NCBI RefSeq assembly: GCF_900143065.1
Contig: NZ_FRCX01000005.1
Span: forward strand, 1-64,000
DNA: 64,000 bases
DNA from: Duganella sacchari
GTDB lineage: Bacteria > Pseudomonadota > Gammaproteobacteria > Burkholderiales > Burkholderiaceae_D
Direction: 5' to 3'
Shown here in pieces: positions 1-8,140 of this stretch. The position numbers and the translations under genes were made by a program. The notes beneath the pieces were generated by a model. That model saw only the letters and a list, made by a program, of their open reading frames with translations. It made no database searches and was not told where the DNA came from. Within the stretch, counting starts at the first letter, position 1. Every line of letters begins with the position of its first letter.

Positions 1-453
1 CGCGCACTGTCCGCAAGACAGTGTCGTGCACGCCCGGCGCGGGCGTGCCGCAATGGGAACAGATCAGCGGACACCCTGGATCGGCTGCCAAGCGCACATG
101 CAGGCAGTTATCGACGACTTCGACAGAGGACACAATAAAGCCTTCCCAGAACGGGAGGCTAAGAATATGATTTGCCATGAGAGCGGTAGGTTGAGAAATA
201 TGTTTGGTCGCACAAACACAATAACTCTTCCTTACTGCTCTGTTGCGTTTACTGCAGGTTCATCCCGGACTTCCGCGATGAACCTTTTTTTTTTGCGCCG
301 ATGTCAGAAACTGTCATAACGGCGTCACAATGCCCTCTTATACTGGTCACATCTTAAGTACATGCAACCGATAGGCATGACTGAAGACTAGGTGCACCGG
401 GGTTCCGGTGCACCACTCTCCCCTTCTTTTGCAGTGCATGGTATTGTTCGCTC
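1..453. other. Upstream region without a supported gene
   Basis: No coding frame here has a convincing start, ribosome site or family resemblance. A short inverted repeat CACTGTC/GACAGTG lies at 5-23 with a 5-base loop and no T-run. A strong intrinsic terminator lies at 256-294 and is listed separately. It implies a transcript from the left, either the end of a gene outside the window or a short RNA within 1-255. Confidence 0.5.
256..294 (+). terminator. Strong intrinsic terminator
   Basis: The arms AGGTTCATC (256-264) and GATGAACCT (277-285) form a perfect 9-bp stem with a 12-base loop. A run of ten T starting inside the right arm follows immediately. This is a textbook rho-independent terminator for plus-strand transcription, but no gene can be assigned upstream of it within the window. 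Confidence 0.8.
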
Positions 454-846
454 ATGCTCAAGCAAATACTCCTCACCTCTTCTTACGCCCGCCTGCGCTA
501 CTGGACTGCCATCGCGCTGTATCTGATGATATTGATACTCGGTTCGATCCCCGGTGCGCGCCAGGACATCGGCGAAGTCGCCTCCGGCCTCATCCTGCAT
601 TCCATCGCTTATGCCGGCCTCGCGTTTCTGATTTACACCGGCAGCAATGGCAGCCTGCCGCTACGCACGGTCAAGGCGGTGCTGACCATCGCTGCGATGG
701 GCGCGCTGGATGAGTTCGTGCAAAGCTTCTTCCCCTACCGCCATGGCGCGGTATCGGACTGGCTGGTCGACTGTTCTGCGGCGCTACTGGCCTCAGGCTT
801 TATGTGGGCTCTCTGGAGTCGTTATCGGATCCCTCGGGCAGACTGA
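454..846 (+). CDS. VanZ-like family membrane protein
   Basis: A 130-residue integral membrane protein with four predicted hydrophobic segments. The family signature is visible in the second half: an acidic-aromatic stretch DEFVQSFFPYRHGAVSDWL, matching the DE.xQ...R..xxxD.xxN/D pattern of VanZ-like proteins. VanZ gives low-level teicoplanin resistance in enterococci, but most proteobacterial homologues have no known role and should not be read as resistance genes. The ATG at 454 is the first in frame that includes the whole first membrane segment; no strong ribosome site precedes it. Its 3' end overlaps the convergent small gene at 793-1014. Confidence 0.8.
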   Translation: MLKQILLTSSYARLRYWTAIALYLMILILGSIPGARQDIGEVASGLILHSIAYAGLAFLIYTGSNGSLPLRTVKAVLTIAAMGALDEFVQSFFPYRHGAVSDWLVDCSAALLASGFMWALWSRYRIPRAD

Positions 847-1014
847 TTCGCCGGTTGCCAGGGCCACATCCAAACGCATTTCCCGCAGCTGCTCGGCCTT
901 GGCCACGCGTACCAGGCCGTGCAGTGCGTGCTGGAAAAAATGCCGGCTGCGCGTATCGCCGCAGGTGGCATCAGTTAACTCTTCGATAATTGTATCTGTC
1001 ACGCGTGTCAACAT
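793..1014 (-). CDS. Small conserved-type hypothetical protein
   Basis: A 73-residue cytoplasmic protein with no recognised domain. The ATG at 1014 is preferred over an upstream one at 1044 because AAAGGA sits seven bases before it. The sequence is mixed-charge and probably helical in the N-terminal half, with a Cys in the ATCGD segment and another near the C-terminus. The last 54 bases run antisense through the 3' end of the VanZ-like gene. I do not recognise a family, and the evidence for a real gene is the good ribosome site and balanced composition. Confidence 0.55.
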   Translation of the reverse strand: MLTRVTDTIIEELTDATCGDTRSRHFFQHALHGLVRVAKAEQLREMRLDVALATGESVCPRDPITTPESPHKA

Positions 1015-1160
1015 ATCGGTGTCCTTTAAAGTGATACCGAACAATTATTGCGTGCAGGTAGCATCGCGCGATTGATGTAGATCAATCACCTCCAGCGCTG
1101 AGGGAACATTCCAGGCCCGCGCCTCTCTGACCTTGTTTGCAGTTCAAACAGGAGACGACA

Positions 1161-1538
1161 ATGAAGACGACGACGATGGCGATCATCATGCTGCTGGCAA
1201 TGGCAGGCTGCGCCAACCGATCCACCGACAGCAACACCCCAAGCACCGGCAGCTACAGCCCCAGCACCGCGATGGCCAACCCCAGCCCGGCCCCGCAAGA
1301 CCGCATGACGTATGGCGTCATCCAGGCCATCGACCAGATGCAGCGCCAGGATGTGGGCGTTGGCGTGATGGGCGCCATGGCAGCCGGCGGCACGGGTGGC
1401 ACGCCCACCGACAAGGTCTACCGCATCACCGTCCGCATGAACGATGGCAGCAGCCAGATGGTGGTGGTGGAGTCCGAGCCCCGCTACAAAATCGGCGACC
1501 GCGTCCGCTACAACAACGGCAACGTACAAGCGTATTAA
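1161..1538 (+). CDS. SlyB-like outer-membrane lipoprotein
   Basis: A 125-residue lipoprotein. The start at 1161 follows AGGAG with seven bases of spacing. The signal peptide ends in the lipobox LAMAGC, so the Cys near residue 17 would be lipidated. A Ser/Pro/Asn-rich linker follows, then a short Gly/Ala-rich stretch (VGVMGAMAAGGTGG), then a C-terminal basic domain with the pattern YRITVRMNDGSSQ...YKIGDRVRY. That C-terminal pattern is typical of Pcp/SlyB-type 'glycine zipper 2TM' lipoproteins, but the zipper is shorter than in SlyB. The stop overlaps the convergent TraB/GumN gene by four bases. Confidence 0.75.
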   Translation: MKTTTMAIIMLLAMAGCANRSTDSNTPSTGSYSPSTAMANPSPAPQDRMTYGVIQAIDQMQRQDVGVGVMGAMAAGGTGGTPTDKVYRITVRMNDGSSQMVVVESEPRYKIGDRVRYNNGNVQAY

Positions 1539-2443
1539 TACAGCTGCTCGACCTCGTAGCCACGGCGCTTGAGCAGCTGCGGCAAACCGTCATCGCCCAC
1601 CAGATGCAGCAGGCCGACGCCGACAAAGGCGACCTGATCCTGCTGCATGATGCGCTCGATATTGGTCGCCATTTCCGGATTGCGCTTGCCCAGCAGGACA
1701 CGGTTCATGAAACCTGCGGAAATCGTGTTGCCAGTAGTGGCCGACTGCCATGCCGCATGGATGCCGGCAGTATCGGCAGCGCTCCAGGCCTCCAGCAACG
1801 CACGGGATTTTTTGAGCGAATCGCCATCCGCCAGGTCGGCCAGCGTCTCGAGCAGGTATTGCTCCTGCTGGGGTTCGTCAAGCGTATCGAACAGGCCGAG
1901 CTGGTAGTCAGCACTCTCCAGCTCGCGCACCGTCTTGTCCTGTTTTTGCGCCGCCGCCAGCAGTGCGTACTCCACCGCCTGGCTGCGCTGATAGCCGTGC
2001 TTGTCCAGCTCGGCGCCCACCAGCAGATTGGCCACCAGCCAGGGCTTGAACTGCTGCGCCGTTTTCAGTGGAATGCCGGCGCGCGCCAACGCCTGCGCGG
2101 TCTTTTGCATGGTCTCTGCGCTCAGGTGAGCTTGCAGTGTATCGCCGTCCGCATAGCGGCCGTGGCGCGTCAGTGCCACCTGGAATGCCTGATCCTCGCG
2201 GATATCCAGCTCAATCACCAGCGCCTTCGAATCGAGCAGCGCGCGCGACGCGATCGCGTCCAGCGGATACACACCGTCACGCCCCACATGCACCGTGCCG
2301 TACAGATAGCTGGTCTTGCCCTCATGCGTCACCCGGTACAACTGGCCGCGATGCAAGGCAGTGGTTTCCGCAGTCCCGGCGGCCAAAACGGTCTGGCAGC
2401 AAGCCAGCAGGAATGCGAATATGACACCGAGTTTCGTAGGCAT
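1535..2443 (-). CDS. TraB/GumN family protein
   Basis: A 302-residue exported protein with an N-terminal signal peptide of about 21 residues ending in VLAAG. The TraB/GumN hallmarks are both present: SYLYGTVHVG near residue 50 and the C-terminal VGVGLLHLVGDDGLPQLL followed by a terminal 'RGYEVEQ' strand. The conserved His residues of GTVHVG and of GLLHL are those proposed to bind metal in the related Tiki/TraB hydrolase superfamily. No specific substrate is known for bacterial members. A stretch of about 560 bases with only a possible small ORF follows before the next clear gene. Confidence 0.85.
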   Translation of the reverse strand: MPTKLGVIFAFLLACCQTVLAAGTAETTALHRGQLYRVTHEGKTSYLYGTVHVGRDGVYPLDAIASRALLDSKALVIELDIREDQAFQVALTRHGRYADGDTLQAHLSAETMQKTAQALARAGIPLKTAQQFKPWLVANLLVGAELDKHGYQRSQAVEYALLAAAQKQDKTVRELESADYQLGLFDTLDEPQQEQYLLETLADLADGDSLKKSRALLEAWSAADTAGIHAAWQSATTGNTISAGFMNRVLLGKRNPEMATNIERIMQQDQVAFVGVGLLHLVGDDGLPQLLKRRGYEVEQLY

Positions 2444-2820
2444 GCGATTAATATTAACAGTGGAATAAAATAAGAGAATAAAACTGTGCGTCTTATTGTT
2501 TCCAATGGTAAATCAGGATCACATTCTGATTAAAAGAATTTTTAAAAATCGTCGGCAAAATAAAACATTATTTAAAGCGATTTTGATAATTACTGATTAA
2601 TTTATCCACACTTCTATCTGCTTTATTGTCGTATTGACTTCACTTATGCGCACACGCCCTTGCGACGAAGCGCACAGCCCAAACCGATAGTTTCTCGCCA
2701 ACCTTGAGATAATACTCAAGAATTCTTTACTGCGCGACCGCATGGCGTAAATTATGGAATGACGAATAACCATCATTCCGCCCAAAACCCATTTTCAGGG
2801 TGCTCTCCAATTCAGGATAT
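2444..2820. other. AT-rich intergenic region
   Basis: The stretch is clearly richer in A and T than its surroundings, especially 2450-2640. It contains short open frames with no ribosome site or recognisable sequence. It probably carries the promoter of the TraB/GumN gene, but I cannot assign boxes reliably. Confidence 0.4.
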
Positions 2821-2940
2821 TTATAACCCAATACCGCTGCGGAGTTTATACGCCAGCGCGGTAGCCGCAGCAGCGAGCGCGGCGGCAATCAGGGCCTGCC
2901 CTGCACGCTTGGTCCAATCTGTGTATGCTTGTCGGTCCAT
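2821..2940 (-). CDS. Possible small membrane protein (39 aa)
   Basis: An ATG at 2940 opens a 39-codon frame whose product has a polar, aromatic N-terminus (MDRQAYTDWTKRAGQ), one Ala/Leu-rich membrane-length segment and a short basic end. Its composition looks like a genuine single-pass peptide rather than random GC-rich sequence, and it is transcribed away from the oxidoreductase at 3002. No good ribosome site is visible, so the call is tentative. Confidence 0.3.
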   Translation of the reverse strand: MDRQAYTDWTKRAGQALIAAALAAAATALAYKLRSGIGL

Positions 2941-3001
2941 TTAGAAAGACTATACCCACACGCTTTCAATGGGCTTGTGATGACCAGATGAGGTAACACC
3001 C

Positions 3002-4009
3002 ATGATTCCATTCTCGATACTCGACCTTTCCCCGATTGCCGAAGGCAGCAATCCATCCGCCTCGTTCCGCAACACGCTAGACCTGGCGCAGCACGGCGAG
3101 CGCTGGGGCTACCAGCGCTACTGGCTGGCGGAACACCACGGCATGCCCGGCATCGCCAGCGCAGCAACCGCTGTGGTAATGGCCCACGTGGCCGGCGGCA
3201 CCAGTACCATCCGCGTCGGCGCTGGCGGCATCATGCTGCCCAACCACGCACCGCTGGTGATTGCCGAACAGTTCGGCACGCTGGAAGCGCTATTCCCCGG
3301 CCGCATCGACCTCGGTCTGGGCCGTGCGCCCGGTTCCGACCAGACCACCGCCCGCGCGCTGCGCCGCAATCTCGAGACCGACGCCGACGCCTTCCCGCAA
3401 GACGTGCTGGAACTGCAAGACTACCTGTCCGACAACCCGCGCCAGCGCGTCATGGCCGTGCCCGGCAAAGGCGCGAAAGTGCCGCTGTGGATACTCGGTT
3501 CCAGCACCTTTGGCGCCCAGCTGGCCGCCCACCTCGGCCTGCCGTTTGCGTTCGCCTCCCATTTCGCGCCGCAGATGATGCTGCAGGCGCTGTCGCTGTA
3601 CCGTGCCAACTTCCAGCCATCGGCGCAGCTGAGCAAGCCCTACGTCATGCTGGGCTTCAACGTATTTGCCGCCGACACCGACGAAGAAGCGCACTTCCGC
3701 GCCACCTCCATGCAGCAAGCTTTCGTCAACCTGCGCACCGGCAGGCCATCGCAACTGCCGCCGCCCAAAGCCGGCTACCTGGAATCGTTGGGCCTGCCCG
3801 AGCGCGCCATGCTCGACTCCGTGCTGTCCTGTACCGCCATCGGCGCAGCGCCTACCGTCAGCCGCCAGCTGCAGGACTTCATCGCCCGCACTGGCGCCGA
3901 CGAGCTCATGATTACCTCGCAGATTTACGAGCACGCCCAGCGCCTGCGCTCCTACGAAATCACCGCTGAAGTGCGGCAATCGCTGGCGCGCGAACAGGCG
4001 GGACTGTAA
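3002..4009 (+). CDS. LLM-class flavin-dependent oxidoreductase (MsnO8/YhbW type)
   Basis: A 335-residue bacterial-luciferase-like protein, full length for 'luciferase family oxidoreductase, group 1'. The N-terminal LSPIAEG, the [13 protein letters not shown] strand-loop near residue 40, the [14 protein letters not shown] segment and [12 protein letters not shown] are typical of the subgroup that includes Escherichia coli YhbW. Members use reduced FMN to mono-oxygenate unknown substrates. The start at 3002 follows GAGGTAAC. It lies 74 bases upstream of an MFS transporter on the same strand, so the two could be co-transcribed. Confidence 0.9.
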   Translation: MIPFSILDLSPIAEGSNPSASFRNTLDLAQHGERWGYQRYWLAEHHGMPGIASAATAVVMAHVAGGTSTIRVGAGGIMLPNHAPLVIAEQFGTLEALFPGRIDLGLGRAPGSDQTTARALRRNLETDADAFPQDVLELQDYLSDNPRQRVMAVPGKGAKVPLWILGSSTFGAQLAAHLGLPFAFASHFAPQMMLQALSLYRANFQPSAQLSKPYVMLGFNVFAADTDEEAHFRATSMQQAFVNLRTGRPSQLPPPKAGYLESLGLPERAMLDSVLSCTAIGAAPTVSRQLQDFIARTGADELMITSQIYEHAQRLRSYEITAEVRQSLAREQAGL

Positions 4010-4083
4010 GAAATGGCGCACGTCCAGCAGCAAACGGCCAAGCCCGGTAGAATGTCGGCCTTCCAAATTTTCCGGAGCCTGAC

Positions 4084-5268
4084 GTGAGCCAATCCCAAGC
4101 CCATCAAGACATTACTCCCGGCATGGTCTGGCTGTTCGCCATCGCGACCGGCCTGATCGTCGCCAACCTGTACTACGCGCAAACGCTGATCGGCCCGATC
4201 AGCAAAGCTACCGGGCTCGATCCCGGCGCTGCCGGCCTCATCGTCACCCTGACCCAGATCGGCTACTGCATCGGCCTGCTGTTCATTGTCCCGCTGGGCG
4301 ACCTGCTGGAAAACCGCCGCCTCATCGTCACTGCGCTGCTGGTCACCGCACTGGCCCTGCTGGCCGCGTCCGTCACCAGCAGCGCCAACCTGTTCCTGTT
4401 TGCCTGCCTGTGCATCGGCCTCGGTTCAGTCGCGGCACAGATCGTGGTGCCGTTTGCGGCCCACCTGTCCCGGCCTGAAACGCGCGGCAAGACCGTGGGC
4501 AAAGTCATGAGCGGGCTGCTGATGGGGATTATGCTGGCACGTCCCGTGTCCAGCGTGATTGCCGATGCGCTGGGCTGGCATGCGATCTTCGTACTGTCCG
4601 CAATCTCCACCGCCGCGCTGGCGCTGCTGCTGCGCGCCAAACTGCCGCAGCGCCAGCCGGAAGGCGGCATGCACTACTTCGAACTGCTGAGTTCGATGTG
4701 GCATTTGCTCAAAACCACACCCGTCCTGCGCCGCCGCGCCGCATACCAAGGCTGCATGTTCGGCGCCTTCAGCCTGTTCTGGACCTGCGTTTCGCTGGAA
4801 CTGACGGGCCCGCACTTCAACATCAGCCAGACCGGCGTCGCCATCTTCGCGCTGGTCGGCGTAGCGGGCGCGATCGCCTCACCGATAGCCGGCCACCGTG
4901 CCGACCAGGGCAAGAGCCGCTCCAACACCCTCATCGCCCTGATGCTGGGCGCGCTGGCGTTCATCCTGCCGCTGGTCATCCACAGCACGCCGCTGGTCAA
5001 CCTGGGCGTACTGGTCGCCACCTCCATCATCCTCGACATGGGCGTTTCCGCCAACCTGGTGACGGGCCAGCGCGCCATCTTCGCGCTGCCGGCAGAAATC
5101 CGCAGCCGCCTGAACGGCCTGTACATGGCGCTGTTCTTCATGGGCGGCGCCATCGGCTCCTCGCTGGGCGGCTGGATGTTTGCCGCGCACGGCTGGACCG
5201 GCGTCCTGTGGACCGGCCTCGCCTTCCCCGTCATCGCCCTCTGCGTCTTCGCCACCGAACGCAAATAA
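4084..5268 (+). CDS. MFS transporter
   Basis: A 394-residue, twelve-segment major facilitator. The first segments contain LIVANLYYAQTLIGPI and, after segment 2, the loop PLGDLLENRR, which corresponds to the conserved motif A (GxLxD...RR). It most resembles drug- or metabolite-efflux MFS proteins of the YgaY/YnfM kind; the substrate cannot be told. The start is a GTG at 4084 preceded by CCGGAG. The coding region ends two bases before the 90-bp palindrome that fills the gap to the next, convergent gene. Confidence 0.85.
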   Translation: MSQSQAHQDITPGMVWLFAIATGLIVANLYYAQTLIGPISKATGLDPGAAGLIVTLTQIGYCIGLLFIVPLGDLLENRRLIVTALLVTALALLAASVTSSANLFLFACLCIGLGSVAAQIVVPFAAHLSRPETRGKTVGKVMSGLLMGIMLARPVSSVIADALGWHAIFVLSAISTAALALLLRAKLPQRQPEGGMHYFELLSSMWHLLKTTPVLRRRAAYQGCMFGAFSLFWTCVSLELTGPHFNISQTGVAIFALVGVAGAIASPIAGHRADQGKSRSNTLIALMLGALAFILPLVIHSTPLVNLGVLVATSIILDMGVSANLVTGQRAIFALPAEIRSRLNGLYMALFFMGGAIGSSLGGWMFAAHGWTGVLWTGLAFPVIALCVFATERK

Positions 5269-5270
5269 AC

Positions 5271-5360
5271 TCCGGGGTCAGGTCCGTCATTTCTACACGG
5301 CCTCTACCGTAGCGCACGCTACGGTAGAGGCCGTGTAGAAATGACGGACCTGACCCCGGA
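5271..5360. repeat. 90-bp near-perfect palindrome (element A)
   Basis: The arms at 5271-5314 and 5317-5360 are exact reverse complements over 44 bases, separated only by CA. The outer ends read TCCGGGGTCAG/CTGACCCCGGA. The element occupies the whole gap between two convergent genes. A second element with the same ends but a different core lies at 14941-15034. Transcribed RNA would fold into a 44-bp hairpin, so it could act as a two-way terminator, although no T-run follows on the plus strand. Confidence 0.95.
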
Positions 5361-5825
5361 TTAGTGTCCCCAGAAGCGGACTTGGCCTTGCAAGGACACG
5401 ACGCCGTTGATGTTGACGCTGCCGAGGTTGCCCGTGACCGGCGCGTTGGGGTCGTTTTGTACGCTCAACGATTCAAAACCGAAGTTGGTGTATTTGACGT
5501 AGCCCGGCAGCCCGATGGCGATGTAGTCGCCGCCGCCATCGGTGCGCGTCTGCACGCCCAGGCTGACGGCAAACATGTCCACCGTGCCGCGCACGTTCTT
5601 GAAGACGATGTAGCGCTTGGAGCCGCCATCGCCGCTGAAGCCCAGCGACAGCCGGCTGTCCGCCACCGCCCCCACCAGTGTCGGATCGTTCAGCACCACG
5701 TGCGCCGCAAAGCTGATGCCGTCGCCGCCGCTGACCTGCGACAGCTCGCCGTCATCCAGCGCGCGCAGCTCGCCCGCCTGCGCCAGGCCAGCCCACAGCA
5801 GCAGGAACAAGGCGCGCTTCATCAT
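5361..5825 (-). CDS. Exported leader-motif protein, FilA/DUF6160-like (subunit 1)
   Basis: A 154-residue Sec-exported protein. After a signal peptide ending near LAQA comes LDDGELSQVSGGDGI, a motif shared by the four paralogues upstream. It closely resembles the double-glycine leader consensus (LSxxELxxVxGG) cut by C39 peptidases. The rest alternates short beta-like stretches rich in Gly, Asp, Ser and Val and ends in GSVNINGVVSLQGQVRFWGH, a tail pattern shared with the paralogues. Its ATG overlaps the stop of the preceding gene (ATGATGA), so translation is coupled. It is the last gene of the minus-strand arm facing a C39-peptidase operon; a fibre or surface subunit is an inference. Confidence 0.75.
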   Translation of the reverse strand: MMKRALFLLLWAGLAQAGELRALDDGELSQVSGGDGISFAAHVVLNDPTLVGAVADSRLSLGFSGDGGSKRYIVFKNVRGTVDMFAVSLGVQTRTDGGGDYIAIGLPGYVKYTNFGFESLSVQNDPNAPVTGNLGSVNINGVVSLQGQVRFWGH

Positions 5826-6649
5826 TGCTTGAATTTGATATCGAGGTATTGGATCTGCACCGAGCCGATCCGCGATGAGCCCAGGTCCACCGTCGGCTGC
5901 CCCGGACTCACGAACGAGATATTGTCGACCACGATGCTGCCTGCCGACGCCTGTCCGCTGCCATAGCGCGCATCCGGCCAGTCGATGCCGATGTGCAGCC
6001 GCGGCCCGCTTTCATCGGCCAGCGCATTGATCACGCCCGGCTGCGCGGCCACATGGGCCAGCACCCACGGTCCGCCGTCCACCGCGCCGATGTGTATGCC
6101 GCTCAGCACCATCGCTTCGGTCGGGTCGTTGCGGCCGCGCGGCTGGAACGACAGCTGGCCGATATCCATTTTGACTGCCGCGCCAAAGGCAATGCCGTCG
6201 TTGACTTGCGGCGTGGTGAATTGCAGGCCGCCGCCGTAGAACGCCAGGTCCTTGACCACCACGCTGCCCTGCTCGCGCACCACGCCATCGGCGCCGATGC
6301 CCCAGTCATACGCCATCTGCCAGCGCTGTTCGCCGGTGGCATTGGCGGGAAATGCGATGTTGATGTAGTTGGCCAGACCCGGCGGCCCGGCCAGCACGTC
6401 GAGCCGGTAGGGATCGGAAAACGGCTGCGCACTGTCGCTGCGCGAGGCGGCAAATTTTTCCACGTACAGACTGGAACCAACCGGGGTGGTGTAGCTCACC
6501 CGCGCATCGCCGCTCATGGCAAAACCGCTCAGGTCGAAGCTGACGCCATCGCGCCCGCGCACGGCGGACATGGCGCTGTCGCTCATGGGTTCCATGGCCC
6601 ACGCGGCTTGCGCGCACAGCAGCAATGCCATCGCCAGCGCGCACCGCAT
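5822..6649 (-). CDS. Exported leader-motif protein (subunit 2)
   Basis: A 275-residue exported protein. The start at 6649 is chosen because it forms TGATG with the previous gene's stop and begins directly with a signal peptide (cleavage near AAWA). The post-signal motif MSDSAMSAVRGRDGVSF is a divergent version of the family's leader motif, with Arg replacing the second Gly. Beta-rich segments follow, including LSGFAMSG, VVVKDLAFYGGGLQF and two 'V.I/NI.' repeats. The C-terminus GSSRIGSVQIQYLDIKF matches the GSVxI tail of the other subunits. It lies in a run of coupled genes and no enzymatic motif is visible. Confidence 0.7.
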   Translation of the reverse strand: MRCALAMALLLCAQAAWAMEPMSDSAMSAVRGRDGVSFDLSGFAMSGDARVSYTTPVGSSLYVEKFAASRSDSAQPFSDPYRLDVLAGPPGLANYINIAFPANATGEQRWQMAYDWGIGADGVVREQGSVVVKDLAFYGGGLQFTTPQVNDGIAFGAAVKMDIGQLSFQPRGRNDPTEAMVLSGIHIGAVDGGPWVLAHVAAQPGVINALADESGPRLHIGIDWPDARYGSGQASAGSIVVDNISFVSPGQPTVDLGSSRIGSVQIQYLDIKFKQ

Positions 6650-7440
6650 CAGCGTCCCTTCGGCAGGTTGGGCGGCGTGATGCCGCTGGTGTTCAGCGCT
6701 TGCAGCTTGTCGCGCCAGTTCAGCCACATGCCGGCCTGGGCCGTGTCGGAGGCGGGCAAGCCGCTAGCGCTGGGGAACTGCACATTGGTTTTCAGCAGCG
6801 AGATCCAGAAGTCGCGGCTGCCGCCACTGGCGTCGCCGGCCGTCACGCCGCCCAGCTGCGCCAGCGACAGGCACGATCCGGTGCACGCGCCGTCCCAGCG
6901 CTTGCCGCCCAGCGCGTCGGTGCGCGTATCCATCACCACGGTGGCGCCGTCAGCGGCAGTACCGGTCACTTTCATCGAGCCGGACAAGGTGGTGATCTGC
7001 AAACCGATATCGCCCTTGATCGACTCAAAGCCAAAACGCATGCCGATCGCTTCGCGCGAGGCGCCATCGGCTGCATTGCGGTAGACAAATTCAAAATAGG
7101 GATTACTGATCTGCACCACGCGCTGGGCGTCGGTGCCATCGCTGCGGCCAAACTGCAGCAGCGGGATATCCAGGTCGGCGCCACTGCCGTTGCGCGCGGC
7201 GTAAGTGTACTCGCCCAGCCGCATATTGCGCAGGTTGGCGCTCAGCGTGATGTCGGCGTCCAGCGCGACCTTGCTGAAGTCGAAGCCGTTCAGGCTGGTG
7301 TTGGTCATGGTGACCAAGCCCTGGCCGTGCATGGCCGACAGCTCATCCTCGCTCATCGGCTGCATCTGTGCTGACGCTGCCTGCATGCCGCACAGCAGCG
7401 CCGCACCGGCCAGCCACTGGCGCAGTGTGGTGAATGTCAT
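6649..7440 (-). CDS. Exported leader-motif protein (subunit 3)
   Basis: A 263-residue exported protein with a signal peptide ending near AASAQ. The family motif appears as MSEDELSAMHGQGLVTM. The body contains repeated LxN/LxG beta-like stretches and two Cys close together (GACTGSC), the only likely disulphide pair in this gene set. Unlike the other four it lacks the GSVxI tail and ends in a Pro/Asn-rich segment, so it may have a distinct role, perhaps capping or nucleating. It is translationally coupled to subunit 2 by a one-base overlap. Confidence 0.7.
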   Translation of the reverse strand: MTFTTLRQWLAGAALLCGMQAASAQMQPMSEDELSAMHGQGLVTMTNTSLNGFDFSKVALDADITLSANLRNMRLGEYTYAARNGSGADLDIPLLQFGRSDGTDAQRVVQISNPYFEFVYRNAADGASREAIGMRFGFESIKGDIGLQITTLSGSMKVTGTAADGATVVMDTRTDALGGKRWDGACTGSCLSLAQLGGVTAGDASGGSRDFWISLLKTNVQFPSASGLPASDTAQAGMWLNWRDKLQALNTSGITPPNLPKGR

Positions 7441-7498
7441 GGTGGTGTGAGGCGGCAGCCGCCGGGAGCACCGGACGCGGCTGCCGCTGCTCAGCTGA

Positions 7499-8008
7499 TT
7501 AGTGAGCGAAGATCCACACGGTGGTGCCGCGCATGTCGATCTGGTTCAGGGCGACCGAACCGAACGAGGCTGCGCTGTTGCCCATCTTGATCGCGTCAAC
7601 CGACACGTTCAGATAGTGGCCGTCAGCGACCACGGATTGTGGAATGGCGATCTGCACCACGTCACCGCCGGTGGCTGGGTTGTAGAAGGTGCCTGGGTTG
7701 GTCACGCCAGCAGCGCCGGCTGCGGCCAGGAAGGATTTTTTCGACAGGATGTCGATTTCAGCAGCGATCAGGCCGTTGACCTTGATGCCGTTGAACGATA
7801 CCGAACCGCCACCCAGACCGTTGGCGTCCAGCGGGTCGGTGTCGGTGTAGGTGAAGGAGTTGATCTTGATGTTCAGGTTGGCAGCGATCGACACGCCATC
7901 CTGGCCGCTGACCGTGCTCAGCTCTGCGTCTTGAATTGGGGTCATGGCCGATGCCGAGAAGGCCAGGGTTGCCAGGGCTGCAGCGACTGCGGTTTTGATG
8001 AATTGCAT
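7499..8008 (-). CDS. Exported leader-motif protein, duplicated copy 1 (subunit 4)
   Basis: A 169-residue exported protein with a signal peptide ending in SASA and the motif PIQDAELSTVSGQDGVSI directly after it. The mature part is Gly, Ala, Val and Asn rich, lacks Cys, and ends in FGSVALNQIDMRGTTVWIFA, the family tail. It is almost identical to the next gene upstream, with one difference in the mature region (Asn or Asp in the first strand). Composition without Cys and with many small residues is like secreted fibre or surface-layer subunits. The start has TACGGAGACGATCAC upstream. Confidence 0.75.
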   Translation of the reverse strand: MQFIKTAVAAALATLAFSASAMTPIQDAELSTVSGQDGVSIAANLNIKINSFTYTDTDPLDANGLGGGSVSFNGIKVNGLIAAEIDILSKKSFLAAAGAAGVTNPGTFYNPATGGDVVQIAIPQSVVADGHYLNVSVDAIKMGNSAASFGSVALNQIDMRGTTVWIFAH

Positions 8009-8140
8009 GTGATCGTCTCCGTAATGGTTTTGGTATTTATCTCTATGTTTTTTTGATACTGCGAGGCCATCTTATGGCCCCGCAGCGAGCATCGTCCATG
8101 ACGCGTCAGGCCAAGCAACAGGCCTGGCGAGCCGGGCCGA

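Noticed and set aside
26-319. A 97-codon frame at the left edge
   Set aside because: It crosses the strong terminator at 256-294 and has no recognisable sequence.
8009-8140. Hairpin (CTGCGAGGCCAT/ATGGCCCCGCAG) between the duplicated subunits
   Set aside because: One mismatch and no T-run on either side in the right orientation, so I do not call a terminator.
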